A stretch of DNA of 64,000 nt from Lumnitzera littorea (GCA_024138015.1 JAMXBB010000006.1:69191581-69255580), one strand, 5' to 3'; shown: positions 24,642 to 38,279, numbered from the stretch's first letter. The notes: a model not told the origin generated them from the letters alone. Numbers and translations are program-made.

Positions 24642-25924
24642 TGTAAACCCCACAAATATCATGTTTTGGACTTAGAGTCGAATTTGAAGAACCAATGGAT
24701 ATTCTCTAGGCTCACTTAGATCGAAAAAATTAAAACTAATAAAATTTTAAATCAAAACCTTAAAACAGATTAGAAAACCTTAGAGATAAAATAAAATAAA
24801 TAAATAAATAAACTAATCGCATATAAAGACCTTAATCCCTAGTATGCATGACCACAAATTAGAAATTCAAATTAAATAAAAATCCTAAACCCTAAACCCT
24901 AGAGACATGAAACCCTAAATTAAACTTTACATAGAAGGAGCACATACAAGTTAGCACATTCCACTCGCATTTAATAAAATCTCATAAACTCAATAACGAA
25001 TGATAAGAGATATCTTAAAATAACAATGATCAATCAAATAAAGTCAATTAAAATAATAAATTAATGAAATTACTATTTCAACCATACTAAAGTGTTTAAA
25101 AACCCAAAACTATTACTAGGATTGCAAACGTACCTTCGAAATCTTAATTAAAACCTCGGCATGTTAGAAACTCTAAGATGACCCCAAAACCCTAAAGAAC
25201 CATCTAAAAACCTAATTTAAATGACAAAAACCCTAAATAAAATGGATGACTGTAAATAATAGGCCATAAACACTAAATAATAAGTTGAAAAACCTAAAAG
25301 AGAGTAAAACCTTAAAACTATAATCATATGCATGAAACCTTAAAAACCCTAATAGGCAGGAAACCTTAAAACGACTAGAAAACATCAATAGATTGACTAA
25401 AACCATATTTAGAAGCCTAAAACCTTAATTAACCAACAAACCCTAAATATATCCTTAAACTATTCGCTAATTGCAAATAATTTCTCTAATTGCTCGAAAA
25501 CCCTAAATCACTCGTCTCATACGCAGTCTGAAAACCTTAATCGATTCCGATTACTAAAGACTATTAAAAATGAAGTAATAAAGGTTAATGGACATAATTA
25601 AAGTGATAAAATATGCAAAACCCTAATTATATTCTAATTAGGCCTAAATTGCTCGACTAAGTAATCGAGATCAATTAGCTTTATTACCTTTTAATCCATT
25701 TACCAACCTTGGTCTTCTTAATTAAGAAATGGATAATATCAATTAAGGAGACAAGAAAAAAAGGCTAATTAGACGATTAAGATATTTTGAGACAAACCTT
25801 TGCTAAATTAAGTAAAGGGTCAAGGAGTAAGTGGTTTGCCCTTGATCATTGTACCCTTTTAATTAATTAAAGTGATATCTTGTCTTCAACACTACCCCAT
25901 ACATCGCTGCTTACCACCCCCAAA

Positions 25925-25941
25925 CCCCCCCCCCCCCCCCC
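25925..25941. repeat. Poly-C run
   Basis: Seventeen consecutive C, unusual in this AT-rich sequence and prone to length error. Confidence 0.9.
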
Positions 25942-26181
25942 ACCCACACTTTCTTGTCCTACCTTATTAATCTACAATTTCACCCTTTCAAAACCCTTAC
26001 TTGACTCTATTTTTCACTCTTAGAAAACCTTGAAAAACCCTCTCTACAAACATAAATAAAAATCAAAGAAGGAAGGAAGGAAAACTAAGAAGCCCTCTTG
26101 GATCCCCCTATGCACCTTAATGCCTTTTAGTATTACCACCACCGTACACTACCAAATCATAAGCCGGCACCATCAAAAGTT

Positions 26182-26205
26182 CACACACACACACACACAC
26201 ACACA
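26182..26205. repeat. (CA)n microsatellite
   Basis: CA dinucleotide run of about 24 bases inside the T1 3' LTR. Confidence 0.95.
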
Positions 26206-29053
26206 TACACTATAGTTTCTTATTGACAAATATTTGCTTTCAAAGGAGTAAGTTCCACTTCATTTTTGAGTGGAAAAGTTAGAACTCATGGAAGCTAGTT
26301 TAAGGTAAAACTCACCCAACTTGACTTTCTTGTTCACATAAGTTATACCTATGATATCTTGAGAGTTTACGTTTGTAAATATTAGATAAACATGTTATAA
26401 TCTTGTACATGTCATTTTAGAGCCATATAATTATACCTTCATTCATATACTTAGCTAGTTTATTACTTGCCTTTTAGAAGTATAAGAGATAGTTCCATGT
26501 AGATAACTTGAAAAAAAGTTGATAAAACTCTATGAAACCCTAAGTACCATGCATGCCACCCCTTCCTTAGTTAATATCCATCTTTCTTTCACCATATTAT
26601 GCAATGTTATTAGCTTCAAATAAGAAGAAATGTGATTAAAACAAGGAAACACACTAGAATAAGTGTTGGATGGAAAAAATTGAAAGAAAGCCTAGAAGAA
26701 CCCCACTTGAATATGTAAAATTTGATTAATTAGTGTAACAACATGATTAATTAGTGTTAAGATGATTTAAGATGTAATTAACTAAGTTAAGTAGGGTAAT
26801 GATGAGTTAATGACTTAAATTACTTAAGTTAGTGTTAAGGCTTTAAGAAAAATGTTAGAAACTTCATTAATGAAATGAACTAGATCTGTAACACTTAGAA
26901 AAATGGGTTGTTTGGTGTATCCATTAGGATATTTGGCTTATTGGAATAAGTTAGAATCAAATTTAAGGCCCTATAATGCAAATTAGGCCTAAACTAGCTT
27001 AGTTAGTAATTAGGGCCTTAAAAATAAGATTAGAAGCCTAATAAATTAAATGAATTAGATCTAAATCCTAATAAAAAATTGACTTATCTTAGGGCTATTA
27101 GTAGGCTAGGTCTAAATTAATAAGTGGAGTTGGACTTAATACCTTAAAATGTAAGATAAGCCAAAAAGCCCTTAAAAAGACCAAGAATAAAGCACAACAA
27201 CTTAATGACCAAATCTGATCTCTAAATTATAAGGCTCATAAAATAAAATATAAAATTCCCATTAAGTCCTATGGCCCATTCAAGACATCCCCTATAAGCC
27301 CTTTATTGAGTTAAGGTCTTAAACTAGTAAAAAGGGCACATTTAGGCCCATAAGAGTAATATTAAAGTCCAAATTTAAATCTATGGAATTAAGATAGAAA
27401 TTTAAACTTAAAATGCTTAAATAAAAGCCCAAAATGTTAAGTGTATGACCCAATACCTAAAATTATGCCTAAAGCCCAAAACTAGGCTTAAACTCTTAAA
27501 GTAGTCAAATCAACACTATTGAACAATGGATTTGTTTCACTCAAGCCAAGTTCTTATAAGTCTAAACACCTAAAAAGGACCTCACCAAATGAAAGAATAC
27601 TAAAAAAGAATGAAAATAAACTACAAGAGCGTGAAAAATGAACTTAAATCGAAAAAGTTATAGCAAAATAAGTTTAAACCGTACTCGAGGATTTAGGGCG
27701 AGCGTCCATAATTAGGTAGACTTTTAGGTTCTTAAAGAAACCTTCTCCCAATTACTTATATATACATTATTATTATGTTTTGGGTGACTTAGTTTCTAAT
27801 TCAAGAATCCTGAAGGCTAGGATAAGTAGGCAAGCATGCTAGGAGAGGGACTTTCAATGACCTACTACTTGCTTGTGTTTGATAATTGCTTAATGTTTTA
27901 TTACTTGCCCTCGATTATCTATTTAAGTAACTGGTTGTTTTGTACGCCAACATCTGTATGATCATCTTATTAAATTGGTAAGTTTAAATATTTGGCCAAA
28001 ATAACTGGATATACCTATCACATGTCTATAATCCATTAGTTGTAGACTGGGATGTTTATAGCTTTGCCAAGTTTTTTGAAAAATTTGTGAAAATAAATTT
28101 TTGAAATGTTGTAAAATTCAAAAAATGATTTATCAACTTAGTAATTACTCATAATAATTGCCTACAACATTTACTTATTGAGATGAAGCTAGTAGACCAT
28201 CTTCAGTTGAATGATAGTGAGCAGCCCAAGTTAGGACATGCATGGTTTAGCCCATAGGGCATTATATGGATTTGTTGATAGTAAGACCGTAGGGCGTTAT
28301 ATTGACTATTAATAGTAGATAGCCCTAGATAGGATCTACCTAATTTATTAGTATGGTATTATCGACTAGGGTAATAGTCAAGTTCCATCTATTAAGACAG
28401 TACCCACAAATAGCCTCATGTAGGTAAGGTGAGGTACCTCGTGCAGTTAAGTATGGAGGATAATTGACGTCTAAATAATGTAAATTTACACTTTCCATGG
28501 TTTTGAAGCCCCATGGATGTGATGCTTGTATTCACCACGTGTGGATTCATTTTGTATGTAGCTAAATTGCATATTTGTTAATAATGCTTGATAACTTGCT
28601 TAAATAGTAGCAGTTGGGGACGAACTCTCTAAGCTATGATATGCTCACTACCCAACGGTTCCTTTTTATAGGTAACCAAAAGTTGGGAATAGGCTAAGAT
28701 TAGAGTGAAGAGTGTTCCTTTTAGTAGCTAGATTAGATGGATAAGATTACTTTAGTAAACTCTATTAGTTATATAATATTTAGTAACTTATGATGTTTTG
28801 AAGTTTAATTATCTCGTCTTATTATTTGGTAGGTAATTTCAAGTCTTTATGATCTTGGTGGACTATGGATTATTGGGTTACCTTAATTACCTGTATAAAT
28901 AAGTAAATGTATGTAAAATGAATAAGCACCCATAGAAAATCACTAGTTAGAGTTTTGTAACCTTTAACTTGCAAGGCAGTTTTTATATTGTGAGTGCATA
29001 CGTGAAATAAAGATTTTAGGAAAAACCATCAAGCCCCCTTTCGGGGCTTTAAA

Positions 29054-29640
29054 CGATTTTTACTTAGTTAGTTTCTATTTTAGTGCCCTACATATACCAT
29101 ACTATTAAGAACAAATAAAATAAAAAAGATTTAACCCTAAGATTTCTATTGTAAATTATTTGTCAACCCTAAAGTCATCAATCTTGTAAATGTCTAAATT
29201 CTCATTCTTCATTACCTTTGTAGCAAAACATGTTTGCCCATTATGTTGTCATAGTTTTGATAGAGTTTTCTCCATGAGTTGTCACCCTTGTGTCTTTCCC
29301 TTATAGGAAAAAAAAAGTCCACCTCTCTATGTCATTCTTGTAATATAGTTGTCATCCTTTTTCTTAGTTGTCAATCCAGTTGTTCCCATCTTCTTTAACC
29401 TTTTATCAGTGTAATAAGTCTAGGTTTGCCAATGTCAATTTTAGGCTACTTGTAAAGTAAAATAAGCATTGATTTTCAATTGAAGTTTCCAAAAAGAAAG
29501 AGAGAGGTTTTCAAAGTTTAAAGAAAATTGATATTCTTTCTTTTTTTTAAAAAAAAAAAAAGAAAGAGAAAAAGGGGATATGATGTTGCTAACAAGAAGG
29601 GATTCTTGTAAGATTTGAAAGATTGCCTTTTAGGTAGTCG
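29054..29640 (+). other. Element F leader resumed, no gene seen
   Basis: Non-coding sequence with homopolymer A/T tracts between the T1 insertion and the F gag. The first bases CGATT pair with TGATT at 10264. Nothing else was recognised. Confidence 0.4.
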
Positions 29641-31800
29641 GCCTAACCCGAAGCCCATAATCACTCATTTGCAGAGCTAAGATGTTTGAAGCTCCTAAAT
29701 AGAGGATAGCCACGATAGAACGGGTTTTCAATAAGTATGAGAAGTAAGTCGAGACCATGGCTCATACCTAAGCCTAGGTGTTTATTGACATACCATCTTA
29801 GGTAGACAAGTCTAAAGAATTACAAGTTTATAAGGCCAATAACAGCAATAAAGGCCTCTGGAAAGAATTAGAGCCAAAGTTGATGAAGATGGAGGAGGAA
29901 ATCTTTTAGAAAATTGAAGACAAAATGGGAGCTCTAAAGGGTCACAATGAGCAAAGTGATCTAGGCTTAAGCAATGCTTGCACTCTTAAAGACTGCGAGT
30001 TTCTTGAGAAGTTTAAAGCACCAAATTTTGAAAAGTACGATGGAACAGGTTGCCCCAAGCTTCACCTTAGGCTTTATGTTCACAAGATGGTCCGATTCAC
30101 CAACTACAAGCTTTTAATGATTCAGACTTTCTAGGATAGCTTAACTGGGCTAGCATTAGCATCATATGCATGACTAGACTTGATTGAGTTTAATGCTTGG
30201 GATGAGCTAGCTAAGGCCTTTTATTAGCAGTATAAGTTCAATGAAGAAGTTGTCCCCTCATTAATGAACTTAAGTAGTAAGAAAATGAAGCTAACCGAGT
30301 CTACAATAGCTTAAGTCAAAGTACATCTGCTAGAAAATGAATTGATCGATGTATCCATCCACATATTAGGTGAACCTTATTATAATCACCTTTTAGGTCA
30401 TACTACCTCTACATTTGCAAACATAGTTGCAGTTGATAATCGTATTGAAGATGCCATTAGAGTGGGAAGATTGATAAGGAAGAGATTAGCCCTGTTGGAT
30501 TTAGAGGCTACTATGAACATTAGAATGCTCTATTTGACTATACATAAGTCTAATGCCTTAAACATAAGCCTAAAGCACAAGCAAAATAAGTAAGGCCTAA
30601 AAATACCTAAAAGGAAGTTCACTTAGATCGCAATTCATATGTCTCAGGCCTATTGTTGCCTAAGAGAAGAAGGTTTGTTGCAACCTAAACCCTTAATACT
30701 AAGAGATAGACCTCGAAAATACGACCCCAATGCACAAAGTGAGTACCACATAGGTCAGTAGGGGCATGCTACTGATCATTGTTAGGAGTTGAAAAATAGA
30801 GTCCAAGACTTTATTGACACGAAATTGGTTTAGTTGGACTTCATCAGTGATCTAGGGCCTAATGTCCATATAGAGCCTACTATCAACATGATGTACGATT
30901 TGGAAAAGATGCTAGAAATAGAATTGAATGGTCAAGGGGTAGGTCATAGCTAGAGTTTGGAAAAAAGGGTTGTAGCCTTAGAAGAAAAACTAGTAATGTT
31001 AGAAGAAAGACTCACAGGCATAAAAATGGTAATGGATTTTGTACTCAAGTAACTTGAACACTTAGCTCCTATTATGTGTAAGATGTCGCAACCCAAGCAT
31101 AAGGATGATCTAAGGAAAGACGAGTCAGGAACAAATGCATGAATTGGGAAAGCCTAAAGCCAAGACAAATCTATCCATAATAGAAGAAGGTAACTTATAT
31201 AGTTCAAGATTCCAATGGCTTAAGTGTTCAAACAATTGAGAGAGGTAGGGTTACTAGCATGTGAAATCCTAACAAAGACATACAAGCCAAAGGATTATGA
31301 CCTTAATAAATGGCATGAATATCATATGGGTTAAGTTAGGTATACCATAGAGAACTGCTGGAAATTGAAGCATAAGGTACAAGATTTAGTTGATGAAAAG
31401 ATTATCCAACTAAACCTTCTAGAGGCTAATGGGTCTATGGGTAATGATCCCTTTCCTAGGGGCATCGAATAGATAACTTTAAAACTCAAACATCATGAGT
31501 CTATTTGCATGGAATCTTAAGATGATCATCTCCAAAGATGAGTCTAAATTGCCAATAAGCCTAAGGTCAAAATTTGCATGGAATCTTAAGATGCAATCCT
31601 ATGAGTTTCCAAAGGTATTCAAAGGCTAAACACTTTAAGTGCTCAAACCTAAAGCAAGGCCCTAATTTCGTGGTCTTACCTACTGTACCACCCAATGAGG
31701 CTCTTTTGATTAATGAAATGGGTTTATCTCGAACAATAATTGCTCATGAAGCTAAGCAAGCTTATGTTTAGTTTTTCCCCTAAGGTTCTTGACTTGTAAA
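29641..31800 (+). pseudogene. gag: Gag of Ogre-like element F
   Basis: Gag polyprotein of the Ogre branch of Tat. The capsid core is at 29990-30590: FLEKFKAPNFEKYDGTGC, PKLHLRLYVHKM, LLMIQTFxDSLTG, DELAKAFYxQYKFN, then HLLGHTTSTFANIV and a basic tail. Further on, 31200-31420 reads a conserved stretch found in Ogre gag C-termini: DLNKWHEYHMG, then RYTIENCWKLKHKVQDLVD. A heptad-like charged segment lies near 30960-31030. After about 31790 the frame ends, and no protease, RT, RNase H or integrase is present on either side of the element A insertion, so F is gag-only here. Stops at glutamine and tryptophan positions are common. Confidence 0.75.
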
Positions 31801-31844
31801 CCTGAGGTTGAATGAATAATGATTTTCTTTCAAAATTGACCACT

Positions 31845-31849
31845 ACATT
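31845..31849 (+). repeat. Left target-site duplication of element A
   Basis: ACATT here and GCATT at 41210-41214 flank the element; one transition separates them. Confidence 0.6.
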
Positions 31850-32295
31850 TGTCGATAATTGGATTTCGTCCTTTGAATTTACTTAGCCATTCGATTGATG
31901 AAAAGCCTAGTGACTCTATTCTTGATAGACGTCGACTAAGACAATTTCATAGCTAGTTTGAACTTAAGAAAAGCAACGCAAATGGTTATCGTCTAATACA
32001 GTTTCATTACATAATTGCCCATTATTCCTATATTTCAGGCATGTGCTTAATAATGAGGTCTCCACATGTCTCATGATCAATGATTAATTGTTGTTTTAGA
32101 CACCCAACATTTGCTTTTAAATACAGAGAAAAAGTACTATAAGAACTCTCTCACGATCTTTAACTACTTACTAATCTTCTCTTAAACACATTTACTAACT
32201 TAGGCATTAGAGTGATTATATCGAACTAGCCTAGTGCCGTTTAGTTTTTTGTGTTTTGCAAGAGTAAGATTTTATCTTAAAATTACCTAACAACA
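31850..32295 (+). repeat. 5' LTR of element A
   Basis: It starts TGTCGATAATTGG, ends CCTAACAACA, and is colinear with 40742-41209. Shared blocks include TTTGAACTTAAGAAAAG, GAGGTCTCCA, ACTATAAGAACTCTC and CTAATCTTCTCTTAAA. The TATA position is decayed here (CTTTTAAATACAGAG) but intact in the 3' LTR. Confidence 0.85.
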
Positions 32296-32309
32296 TTTAG
32301 CATTGTCTG
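32296..32309 (+). other. Primer binding site of element A
   Basis: TTTAGCATTGTCTG adjoins the LTR. Against the Tat-type TTTGGCGCCGTCTG it has four differences, all G-to-A or C-to-T. Confidence 0.7.
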
Positions 32310-32328
32310 TTTTTTATTATACACCCAC

Positions 32329-33760
32329 ATGACAAAAACTAGACTAACTAAGAGTATAGGTGCTAGTACTTCATCCTACACCTTGAAGGGGGAAGTAAGC
32401 ACATGAAGGAATAACGTTTGGCTAAGTTGGAGCAACTTTCCTCAACTTAGCCAAAGAGAACCAAAAATTGAGCAAAAAACATGAAGAGATCCTTGATCTC
32501 CTTGACAATAATGTCCACCTAAGTTAAAACAAAGAACATGATGATCACAATACTAAGAATAGTGATGATTCGATCTATTCTCCCGAATTACCAAGAAAGC
32601 AAGCTAAAATTATAATGGGACCTTCGGCCACTACACTTAAGGAAAATGACAAAGGGAAACAACCATAACAAGTTCACCATGTCGGACCCTTGCATGTTAG
32701 CACCCCTGTTACGATGAGTAAACAATTTCAAATTAAGAAGAGCCCTTTCATCCCCAAGATCTTGGACGAGGTTATACTATGACACATCAAGTTGCCGCAA
32801 TTTGAAACCTATGATGGAACAAGAGATCCTAAAGATCATCTTGAGTACTATCGCACCTTTGCTAAGTTGTATGGCTTGAGTAATGTCGTAGCCTGCCAAG
32901 CTTTTCCCTTAATACTAAGGAATGCTGCAAGTACATAGTTCAAACACTTGAAGTCGAACACAATCTTATGTTTTGAGGATTTAGCATAAGTGTTTCTCTA
33001 ACACTTCCTTGCAAGTAAGCTTCTCATCAAGGATTCTTCTATCCTTAACACAATAAAACAAAGATCAAATGAATCTATCAGAGATTATTTAGCCAGGTTT
33101 ATGGCTGAGATGGTCCAGATTCTAAAGCTAGATATGAGCATTGCTCTCAATGTGGTTATTGATGGCATAAAGTTGCACGGAGACTTTTCTAAGTCTCTTG
33201 CCATAAACAAGTCAAGAACTTTTGCTAAGTTCAAAGCTAAAGCTACATTTTACATCCATTAAGAAGATAAGCTTACTGAGATGTTTATTAGAGTAAAGGT
33301 GATTGGAAAGGTGACAATAAAAAGAGTGCTAAAGATCAACTTGGAGAGGACGATGATCAATGTTCCAACATCAAGAAAAAGAGGCTTTGCATCCTTACTT
33401 ATTTAGTTCATACACCACTTAATCGTCCAATTGTAGACATATTAATGGAGGTGTACCAATAAAGAGGCGTGTTGCAATGGCCGGAAAGGATGAGAGGAAA
33501 TCCTTCGAGGCAAAATTCCAACAAATATTGCAATTTCCATCATGATAAGGGCACAATACTAACAAATGCATCCAACATAAGAATGCAATTGAGGATGCAA
33601 TTTAGCGAGGGTAATTGAGCAAGTTTCTCATGCATGATGTCAAGAATATTGAGCGACCATCTTAAGGGAGACGAGAAGAGCAGGAGGATGTCACTTGCTC
33701 AACTTATGTTAAGAAAGAAGTAATAGTAGAGCATTAAATGGTATAATTAACACAATTGTT
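32329..33760 (+). pseudogene. gag: Gag of Tat-lineage element A
   Basis: It starts at ATG 32329 (MTKTRLTKSIGASTSS), a start shared with element B (MAKTRMTKSVGVDTSS at 63276 minus). A charged linker at 32440-32560 (LAKENQKLSKKHEEILDLL) is probably coiled coil. The capsid core is at 32740-33260: PFIPKILDEVIL, HIKLPQFETYDGTRDPKDHL, ACQAFPLILRNAAST, FLASKLLIKDSSILN, then IRDYLARFMAEMV and IALNVVIDGIKLHGDF. The stretch KYCNFHHDKG at about 33510 is the remains of the single C-x2-H-type knuckle of Tat gag; its second half is scrambled. About ten stops and a few frameshifts. The product would have packaged the genomic RNA. Confidence 0.85.
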
Positions 33761-33779
33761 GATAGACCTTCTACTAAAG

Positions 33780-36700
33780 GCTAATCAAGCTCTTCGGGCT
33801 TAACTAACGCCATTCACTATGTTTGTAATGTACAGGGTAAGAAGGTGAAAATCGACAATATAACATTGATGTATGTGCATGGTCTCCCTTAGATATGCTG
33901 AGTATCCCTAGAGATGTCATGGTACACAAGCTTCAAATCTATCCAAGCACAAAGGTGATTCAACAGAGGAAAAGACATTCCACCCCTAAGAGGTAAGCAT
34001 CCATAGTAGAAGAAGTCCAAAAACTCCTAAAGGTAAGATTCATTAGGGAAGAGTGTTATCCGACTTAGCTAACCAATTGTGCGTTAGTTAAGAAGTCCAA
34101 TGATAAGTAGTGTATGTGCATAGACTTCACAGATCTGAACAAGGCCTGTCCTAAAGATTTCTTTCCCTTACCAAGAATAGATCAGATGGTTCACTCAACT
34201 ACCGGGCATGCCTTACTCTCTTTCATAGATGTGTTTTCTGGCTACAATCAAATTAAAATGGATGAGGAAGGTAGGGTTCACATGTCATTCATCACTAACT
34301 TTGGAATGTATTGTTAAACGGTGATGCCTTTTGGGCTAAAAAACTTTGATGCAACTTATCAATGGCTTGTCACTAAGATGTTTAAGCCTTAGATTCATTA
34401 GAACGTCAAGTGTATGTTGATGATATCATTGTGAAAAGCATGATAGAGGATCGGCATCTTGCTAATCTTGAGGAGACATTTGGCACTTTAAGGAGATACA
34501 ATATGAAACTGAATCCACAAAATTGCATTTTTGTTGCTACTTTCAGAAATTTTTTAGGACACATAGTCACTCAGTACAGTATCAAAGAAAATCCAAGAAA
34601 GATTGATGTGATCAGAAACATGAAATCTATTCGTACTATCAAGGAGATTTAGGAGCTAACTAGGCAGATAGCCGCCCTTAATAGGTTTGCTTCAAGAAGT
34701 ATAGACAAGTGTGCAAAGTTTCTCTAAAATTTTAAAGAATCTAAATGATTTCAAGTGGACAGATGAGTGTGAAAGAGCATTCGATGAGCTTATCATGACC
34801 AATACTCTTGACACCTATTCCAGGAGAAAGTTTATATTTATACCTGTCAATTAGTAGCCAAGCACTTTCCTCTGTGTTAGTCTGAATTGAAGGCAAGGAG
34901 CACTAGCTAATTTATTATGTGAGTCATGTCTTGTAAGGACTAGAACATCGATATACCAAAATTGAGAAATTTGTGTTAGTAATGGTTCTCTTAGCAAGGA
35001 AGTTGAAACCATACTTTAAAGCTCATCAAATTGCAGTCCTTACTGATCAACCTTTATAGCAAGCTTTACAATGGCCAGATTCCTCAAGAAGGATAATGAA
35101 GTATACCTTGGAGCTTAGTGCTTTTGGTGTACAATATATAACCTAGAACAACATTAAAAGCTCAAATGTTGGTGGATTTTCTGGCTAAGTTCATGGGTGA
35201 AGAAGACAACATAAAAATTGTCGAGAAGCCGATATGGAATCTTTATGTCAATGGTTCTTCGACCAGATAAGGAAGTGGTGTGGGTCTTATCTAATAGGGA
35301 ACTCATAATGTCAAGGTTAGTTATGCCTTGAAGTTTGGATTTCTAGCTAGCAACAATGAAGTAGAATATGAAGCCTTAATAACTAGACTCAGATTGGCAA
35401 AGGAAGTTGGTGTTGAGAAGCTTGAAGTTTTCTTTAATTCACAACTTGTTGTGAATTAAGTCAAAGGGATTTTTGTTGCAAAAGAGGAAGAAATGAGAAA
35501 GTACTTATTGATAGTATGAATGCTCATGGAGGAATTTAAGTCCTTTTCGATCCATAAGATACCAAGGAGTAGGAACATTGCAGCCAATTACTAGTATGGT
35601 ACTCCCTGATTTGAATGACAAACTTTTTATCAAGTTTCTCCTACATAAGAGCTTACAAATTGTTTAGTAGAGCTTTGAATTGGCTCCTTGCTTGAAAGAG
35701 AGGTCTTAGATGGACCTAATCATAGATTAGCTGAAGGATAGTATCCTTCCTAATGATAAGAAAGAGGTTTAAAGGTTGATTTATTAGGTTGCAAATTACA
35801 TGCTGATAGATTATCAGCTATACTATATTTCCTAACCTTATCTTCAATGTCTTCCTCCAAAAGATGCACAAAGAGTATTATTTAAGCTACATGGTGGTGT
35901 ATGCAACAACCATGTGAAGGGACAAATGTTGTATATCCATGCTTTACGACTCAATTATTACTGGCCAACAATGAAAGATGATGTGAGAACATCTGTTCGA
36001 CAGTATCCATAATGCTAGAAGTATGAGGCGTCGAGTCATGTGCCTTCTACTGAACCGTGCTACCTAACTATTCCTTGGCCCTTTACCCAATGGGGGTTAG
36101 TCATACTTAGACCATTTCTAAAGACTACAGCCTAACAACAATTCATCATTATTGCCGTAGATTATTTTACCAAGTGGGCAAAGGTCGAGGTATTGGCAAG
36201 AATCACTAGACAGAAGGTAGAAGCTTTTGTTTTCAACTTCATTATATTGAGGTTCAAGGTCCCATTTATGATAATCATGGATAATGGACCATAATTTGAT
36301 ATTGACAAAATTTGGGCATTTTGTGAGAAACACGACATCCATCTAAATTACACATCTGTAGCACATCCTTAGACAAATGGGCAAGTGGAAGTTGTTAACA
36401 AGATCATCTTATACAGCTTAAAGTGGAAAGCTGATCAAGCTAAAGACAAATGAGCTAACAAATTATCAAATGTTTTATGGGGATATCAAACTACCCATAG
36501 GACTGTAATAAGGGAAACACCCTTCAGATTAGCGCATGCTATGGAAGCGGTATTGTTGATTGAATTAGACCTACCAATTTACATATGCAAAATTTCAATG
36601 TGATAACCAATCAAGTTGGTTTAACGACTAATTTGGATACTATTGAAAAGATAAGAGATATCGTAAAAACAAAAGTTACAGCATACTAGCACAAGGTAGC

Positions 36701-36930
36701 CAAGTATTATAATAAGAAGGAGAAACATAAGGTATTATGGCTTGAAGATTTGGTTTGCAAGAAACTAGAAGCGATTGGCATGCGAGATGGACTAAGGAAA
36801 CTCTATGTGAATTGAAAGGATCCTGTTAGGATCTGAGAAGTTGTAGGTGAGGGGCCTATCGACTAAAGAGGTTGGATGGAACAATCATCCTTCGTGCATG
36901 AAATGCCAAGAATTTGAAGTTTTATTTTAA
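33780..36930 (+). pseudogene. pol: Pol of element A: RT, RNase H, archaeal-like RNase H, integrase
   Basis: Domains in order. A protease stub at 33810-33860 (GKKVKIDN) passes at once to AWSPLDML, the pre-RT segment, so the protease core is deleted. RT 34020-34680: CIDFTDLNKACPKDFFPLP, FSGYNQIKM, an intact YVDD box at 34410, then FLGHIVTQ and ALNRFASRSIDKC. RNase H 34860-35190 (EHRYTKIEK, AVLTDQPL). A second, archaeal-like RNase H at 35225-35640: WNLYVNGSS, GSGVGLI, ASNNEVEYEALITRLRLAK, SQLVVN. This extra domain is the hallmark of the Tat lineage. Integrase 35790-36600: zinc module with HGGVCNNH, core with the second Asp (MDNGP) and Glu (TNGQVE) kept, the first Asp lost (WGLVIL), and RTTHRTVIRETPFRLA. 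Pol ends RLDGTIILRA and NLKFYF at 36930. Many stops. Confidence 0.9.
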
Positions 36931-37267
36931 TTAATCCCTTTAATGTTTTATCTCCACTTGCTTTGTAAGGTGCTAGCCGAATTCTTGTTTCAAATATGAA
37001 TACTCATTCCAACTTCTAATGTCGACTTGTTTTTATTCCTAATTATTTCATGATCAGTGGATTATTATTAAGTTCAAGCTGCATAGTGAACGAACTAGTA
37101 TTTAATAAGTTGAGACCTATCGTGGTTTGCGAACTTTATAACTTAGCTAAAAAGCCGAATAGTGAACGCATTAGTTCTTATAAGCGATCTTGCAGCTTAA
37201 ATAAGATGACTAGTCCACGTTCCAAATAACTAATGGACATTGTCTTTAAAAAGACACCCAATACATC

Positions 37268-37400
37268 ACATGTGAAATGAAACATGCCAAGAAAATTAGG
37301 CATGTGAAATAAAACATGTTGAGAAAAATCAGCATGTGAAATAAAAAATGCTGGGAAAATGAAGAGTGTGAAATAAAATATGCCAAAACTATTTACATAT
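37268..37400 (+). repeat. Minisatellite between pol and the antisense gene of element A
   Basis: About four imperfect units of 33-34 bases built on CATGTGAAATAAAACATG. The same unit, in the same orientation relative to the element, forms an array in element B at 56069-56228. Confidence 0.75.
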
Positions 37401-38279
37401 GAGAGGAAATGTGCATAATATTAATAATGAATAGAGTATTAAATGTTTAACCAATTGGAATCTTGTCCATACAGCTCCATAAAAATAAAACACAATAACA
37501 ATCTTAAGATTTCAAGTTGTTCTTAGATTAAGTAGAGGCATTCTCTTGATCGGAAGTTGGGACCTTACTGGAGCATATCTCTTTCTCAATGTTGAGGGTT
37601 TTGGAGTAAGTGGATGTTTCTTTATGCACATAAGGGATCTCCTTAGATAATTGGTCCTCATCATCGCTAGGAACTTCGATGCAAACTCTATTGTCAGCAC
37701 CCTACATTTGGACCTCAGCACCTATATCTTCACTAACTTCATCACAACTACTGATGTTATCATCGATGTTGGTGAAATTCAGGCACGAAAAGTCATATGT
37801 AAGGTGAGAATTTAAAATCTCTTCTCTCATCGCTTGGACCCCCTCCAATAGCTTCTTTCCTAATAATCTTTTGTATTGTTGACTTGGAGTCGTGATCTCT
37901 AATGCCAATAGAGGGCCTTTTCTTCACTGCTTCCTCTAATTCGACAATATGACTTTGTAATTTGGAGCTATTGGTCTCTAGTTCTTTTATTTGCACTTTA
38001 AGCTTATCCTCCTCGTCCCTTATTGAGCTTAGCGTTCAGCCTAACCCCCAACACTCTTCCCCTTTTCATACTAAGCTCCTTCTTCAGGTCTTCAAACCTC
38101 CTTATATTGTTCCTTACTCTTAGCCTTAAGACTTGAGACTTCATTAGCCATTAATAAATGTGCCAATTTCTCGATAGCCAACTCCTCCTAATATTTTTTG
38201 GCTTCCATCCCAGCCTTGATTCTCACATTCTCAACCCTAAAATTTGAGCCTTTGAGGAATTTTATGCATCTTTGATTTT

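Larger units (their letters stand above)
24642..29053 (+). repeat. 3' LTR of element T1 (copy III, about 4.4 kb)
   Basis: It starts TGTAAACCCCACAAATATC after the PPT and ends near CCCCCTTTCGGGGCTTTAAA. It is the most intact + strand copy of the family; copies I, II and IV were identified by comparison with it. A tract of AACCCTAAACCCTAA near 24880-24905 is part of the LTR and recurs at 10500. It contains a C-run (25925-25941) and a CA microsatellite (26182-26205). LTRs of this size are known in Tekay/Del and Ogre elements; the pol end before it favours Tekay/Del. No gene inside. Confidence 0.7.

Noticed and set aside
24870..24910. Telomere-like AAACCCTAAACCCTA tract
   Set aside because: Only two to three units, and it recurs at the same place in the LTR copy at 10269-10805 (near 10500). 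It is part of the LTR, not an interstitial telomere.
32296..36930. Element A as an active or host-domesticated gene
   Set aside because: Numerous stops, frameshifts, a lost first integrase Asp and a missing protease. It is decayed.
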